Translations under genes and position numbers: made by a program
The notes under the pieces: generated by a model
Seen by the model: only the letters and a program-made list of their open reading frames with translations
Told to the model about the DNA's origin: nothing
Databases searched by the model: none
DNA from: Thermoleophilia bacterium
GTDB taxonomy: Bacteria > Actinomycetota > Thermoleophilia > Gaiellales > Gaiellaceae
DNA length: 64,000 nt
Assembly: GCA_017882615.1 (NCBI GenBank)
Contig: JADGPD010000002.1
Location: 24,027-88,026 of the forward strand
Reading direction: 5' to 3'
In this document: positions 62,598 through 64,000 of the stretch, in pieces
How the letters are laid out: each line of letters opens with the position of its first letter
How positions within the stretch are numbered: the first letter of the stretch is position 1

Positions 62598-62845
62598 CGC
62601 TTTGTCTCGGCGAGGGTTTCTTGTAAGTAGGCTGTAAATCACTCGTTCGAGGGTCATAATGGTCATTCCTATTAGTCAACTCCCGTGTCTAGAGCTCGAC
62701 GCACCTCGAACGATGCCGCCGCCTCGCCGCGCTCGGCGGAGCAACGTTTCGTCTGCGGTCGCTCCCGTAATTCGATAGATACGTTCTCTCATTGCGTCCG
62801 CGTCTCGCACCCAGCGAACCTCCTGCAGTTGAGGCGGCCGTCACG

Positions 62846-63439
62846 ATGAACCGAGTTACTGAGCGTGCTCGAACGCGCACCACGAGAGAGATGAGAGCGG
62901 CTGTGCGCCTGCTCCAACTCGCGCTGACCGTGCTCGCGCTCGTACTCATAGCGAGCGTACCGTCAACGGCAGCGAGCGCCGCAGCTCCGAAGCCCGACCC
63001 GGCGCCCGTGAAGACCAGCCCTCCGCCGCCTCCGGCGTCCCAACCTCAGAGGACGCCAACGCACACCGCGGTAACGCCGACGGCTCCTCCGTCCACTACA
63101 GCGAAGGCGAAGACGAGCAGCCACAAGCGAAAAGCCCACAAGCGAGTGACCGTAAAAGTCAAGCCCAAGCCGACCCCGACCACCATCAAGCCCAGGGCGG
63201 TCTTGATCGGAACCGCGTCTAACGGGTCGCGCTCGACAAGCTCGAATACGCTCCGGGTGGCGGCGCTCGCACTGTTGGGAGTGGGGCTGCTACTGCTGGT
63301 GCTCGCGATGCTCGACCCGTTCTATATACGACCACGGCGTCTGATCGCGATGTACGCCGAGCACCGCGGGGACGTGGCGATAGCCGGTGCCGTAATCCTG
63401 TTCAGCGTGGGAATCGCATACCTGAGCTCAGGCGTATGA
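62846..63439 (+). CDS. Exported Pro/Lys-rich protein with C-terminal membrane helices
   Basis: The 197-residue protein has an N-terminal hydrophobic segment (about 20-45, signal or anchor), a Pro/Thr/Lys-rich extracellular stretch (about 50-130) and two C-terminal helices around a basic loop (FYIRPRRLIAMYAEHRGD). It may be a wall-associated anchor. The start is uncertain: ATG 62846 has GAGG upstream; ATG 62891 has GAGAGAG directly before it. It lies 19 nt before the HYR-domain gene on the same strand. Confidence 0.65.
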   Translation: MNRVTERARTRTTREMRAAVRLLQLALTVLALVLIASVPSTAASAAAPKPDPAPVKTSPPPPPASQPQRTPTHTAVTPTAPPSTTAKAKTSSHKRKAHKRVTVKVKPKPTPTTIKPRAVLIGTASNGSRSTSSNTLRVAALALLGVGLLLLVLAMLDPFYIRPRRLIAMYAEHRGDVAIAGAVILFSVGIAYLSSGV

Positions 63440-63458
63440 GCGAGCGGAGACAACCTCA

Positions 63459-64000
63459 ATGAAGGGCGTCATTCTCCGCTCCTTCGCGATTGCGGCGCTC
63501 GCGGCGATCGGGCTGACGGGATCGGCGGTGGCGAACACGCCAGAGTTCACGAATGTCCCCGGCCCGATTACTCAAGAGGCGACAGGACCGACCGGCGCCG
63601 AAGTGACCTTCACCGCACCGACCGCGACCGACCCGGCCAATAGCGCCAACCTGGCGGTCACCTGCGTGCCGGACTCTGGTTCGACCTTTGCCATCGGAAC
63701 GACCTCGGTCACCTGTAGCGCCGACGACGGCAGCGGACCGCCCCCCAACACCAATAACGTGAGCTTCGACGTCATCGTTGAGGACACGACCGGACCGGTG
63801 TTCAGCAACGTCCCCTCGACCATCACCAAAGAGGCGACTAGCTCCAGCGGCGCAAGCGTGAGTTTCATCGACCCAACCGCGACCGACGCGGTTACTGGGG
63901 TTCGACCGGTCGCCTGCGTCCCGAGCTCGGGCTCGACCTTCCCGCTCGGGACGACCTCGGTCACCTGTAGCGCCAACGACGGCAGCGGACACTCGAGCAG
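63459..64000 (+). CDS. HYR-domain surface protein, cut by the window edge
   Basis: The frame is open from the ATG at 63459 to the window end (180 codons). After a signal peptide ending near Ala26 (SAVAN) come two hyalin repeats of 84 residues. Each has the pattern F.NVP..IT.EAT...GA.V.F..PTATD followed by C.P.SGSTF..GTTSVTCSA.DGSG. HYR domains are Ig-like adhesion modules. The DNA encoding TTSVTCSA is nearly identical 252 bp apart, so more repeats probably follow outside the window. Confidence 0.85.
   Translation, partial: MKGVILRSFAIAALAAIGLTGSAVANTPEFTNVPGPITQEATGPTGAEVTFTAPTATDPANSANLAVTCVPDSGSTFAIGTTSVTCSADDGSGPPPNTNNVSFDVIVEDTTGPVFSNVPSTITKEATSSSGASVSFIDPTATDAVTGVRPVACVPSSGSTFPLGTTSVTCSANDGSGHSS

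Overview
The window is a chromosomal stretch from a GC-rich bacterium with very dense packing, frequent 4-bp start/stop overlaps (ATGA, GTGA, TTGA) and many GTG/TTG starts. The gene set (priA next to metK, DUF3352 lipoprotein, scpA-scpB-lgt, DnaE1-type polymerase, Lhr helicase, a full hopanoid operon, pilin-head-like and HYR/Ig-like surface proteins) fits a deep-branching soil actinobacterium, most likely of the class Thermoleophilia (Solirubrobacterales or Gaiellales relatives). That assignment is inference from gene content. I see no tRNA, rRNA, insertion sequence, prophage, CRISPR array or plasmid module.

Layout. 0-6 kb: the 5' part of priA, a large lipoprotein, a degenerate signal-peptidase-II-like membrane protein, metK and a DUF3352 lipoprotein. 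5.7-12 kb (minus strand): tyrA-aroA-[hairpin]-cmk-plsC-der-gpsA, an aromatic-amino-acid plus housekeeping operon. 12-18.1 kb: trpS-ybjQ, a RluB-type pseudouridine synthase with a single-domain response regulator whose phosphoacceptor Asp is Asn, a metallo-beta-lactamase-fold protein, then scpB, scpA and lgt. 18.2-27.4 kb: hopanoid operon hpnC-hpnD-hpnE-shc-(hpnG-ispH fusion)-hpnH, with the divergent aminotransferase hpnO. The operon covers squalene formation from farnesyl diphosphate, cyclisation to hopene and side-chain extension, and it carries the last step of isoprenoid precursor supply as a fused domain. 27.4-31.2 kb: dnaE. 31.5-38.5 kb: small membrane and transferase genes, gamma-glutamyltransferase, an ABC exporter pair, a methyltransferase and a sugar 2-epimerase. 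38.6-42.7 kb: a four-module membrane protein and a parA-ftsZ operon in which FtsZ has a long disordered N-terminal extension. 43-49.5 kb: double cupin, unknown proteins, an RCC1 beta-propeller lipoprotein and a soluble three-PAS histidine kinase with an in-frame 42-bp tandem repeat. 49.5-53.9 kb: Lhr helicase. 54-64 kb: stress and metabolic accessory genes (SnoaL-like, phospholipase D, OsmC, VOC, HxlR, M20 peptidase, GH1 glycosidase) mixed with secreted proteins, ending in a surface locus with a HYR-domain protein cut by the window edge.

Two window-wide patterns stand out. At least eleven transcription-unit-leading genes lack a ribosome binding site and instead carry a TANNNT-like -10 hexamer 6-9 nt before the start codon, as expected for leaderless mRNAs. 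Four convergent gene pairs share exactly four bases at their ends (CTAG three times, TTAG once), so both stop codons overlap and no room is left for a terminator.
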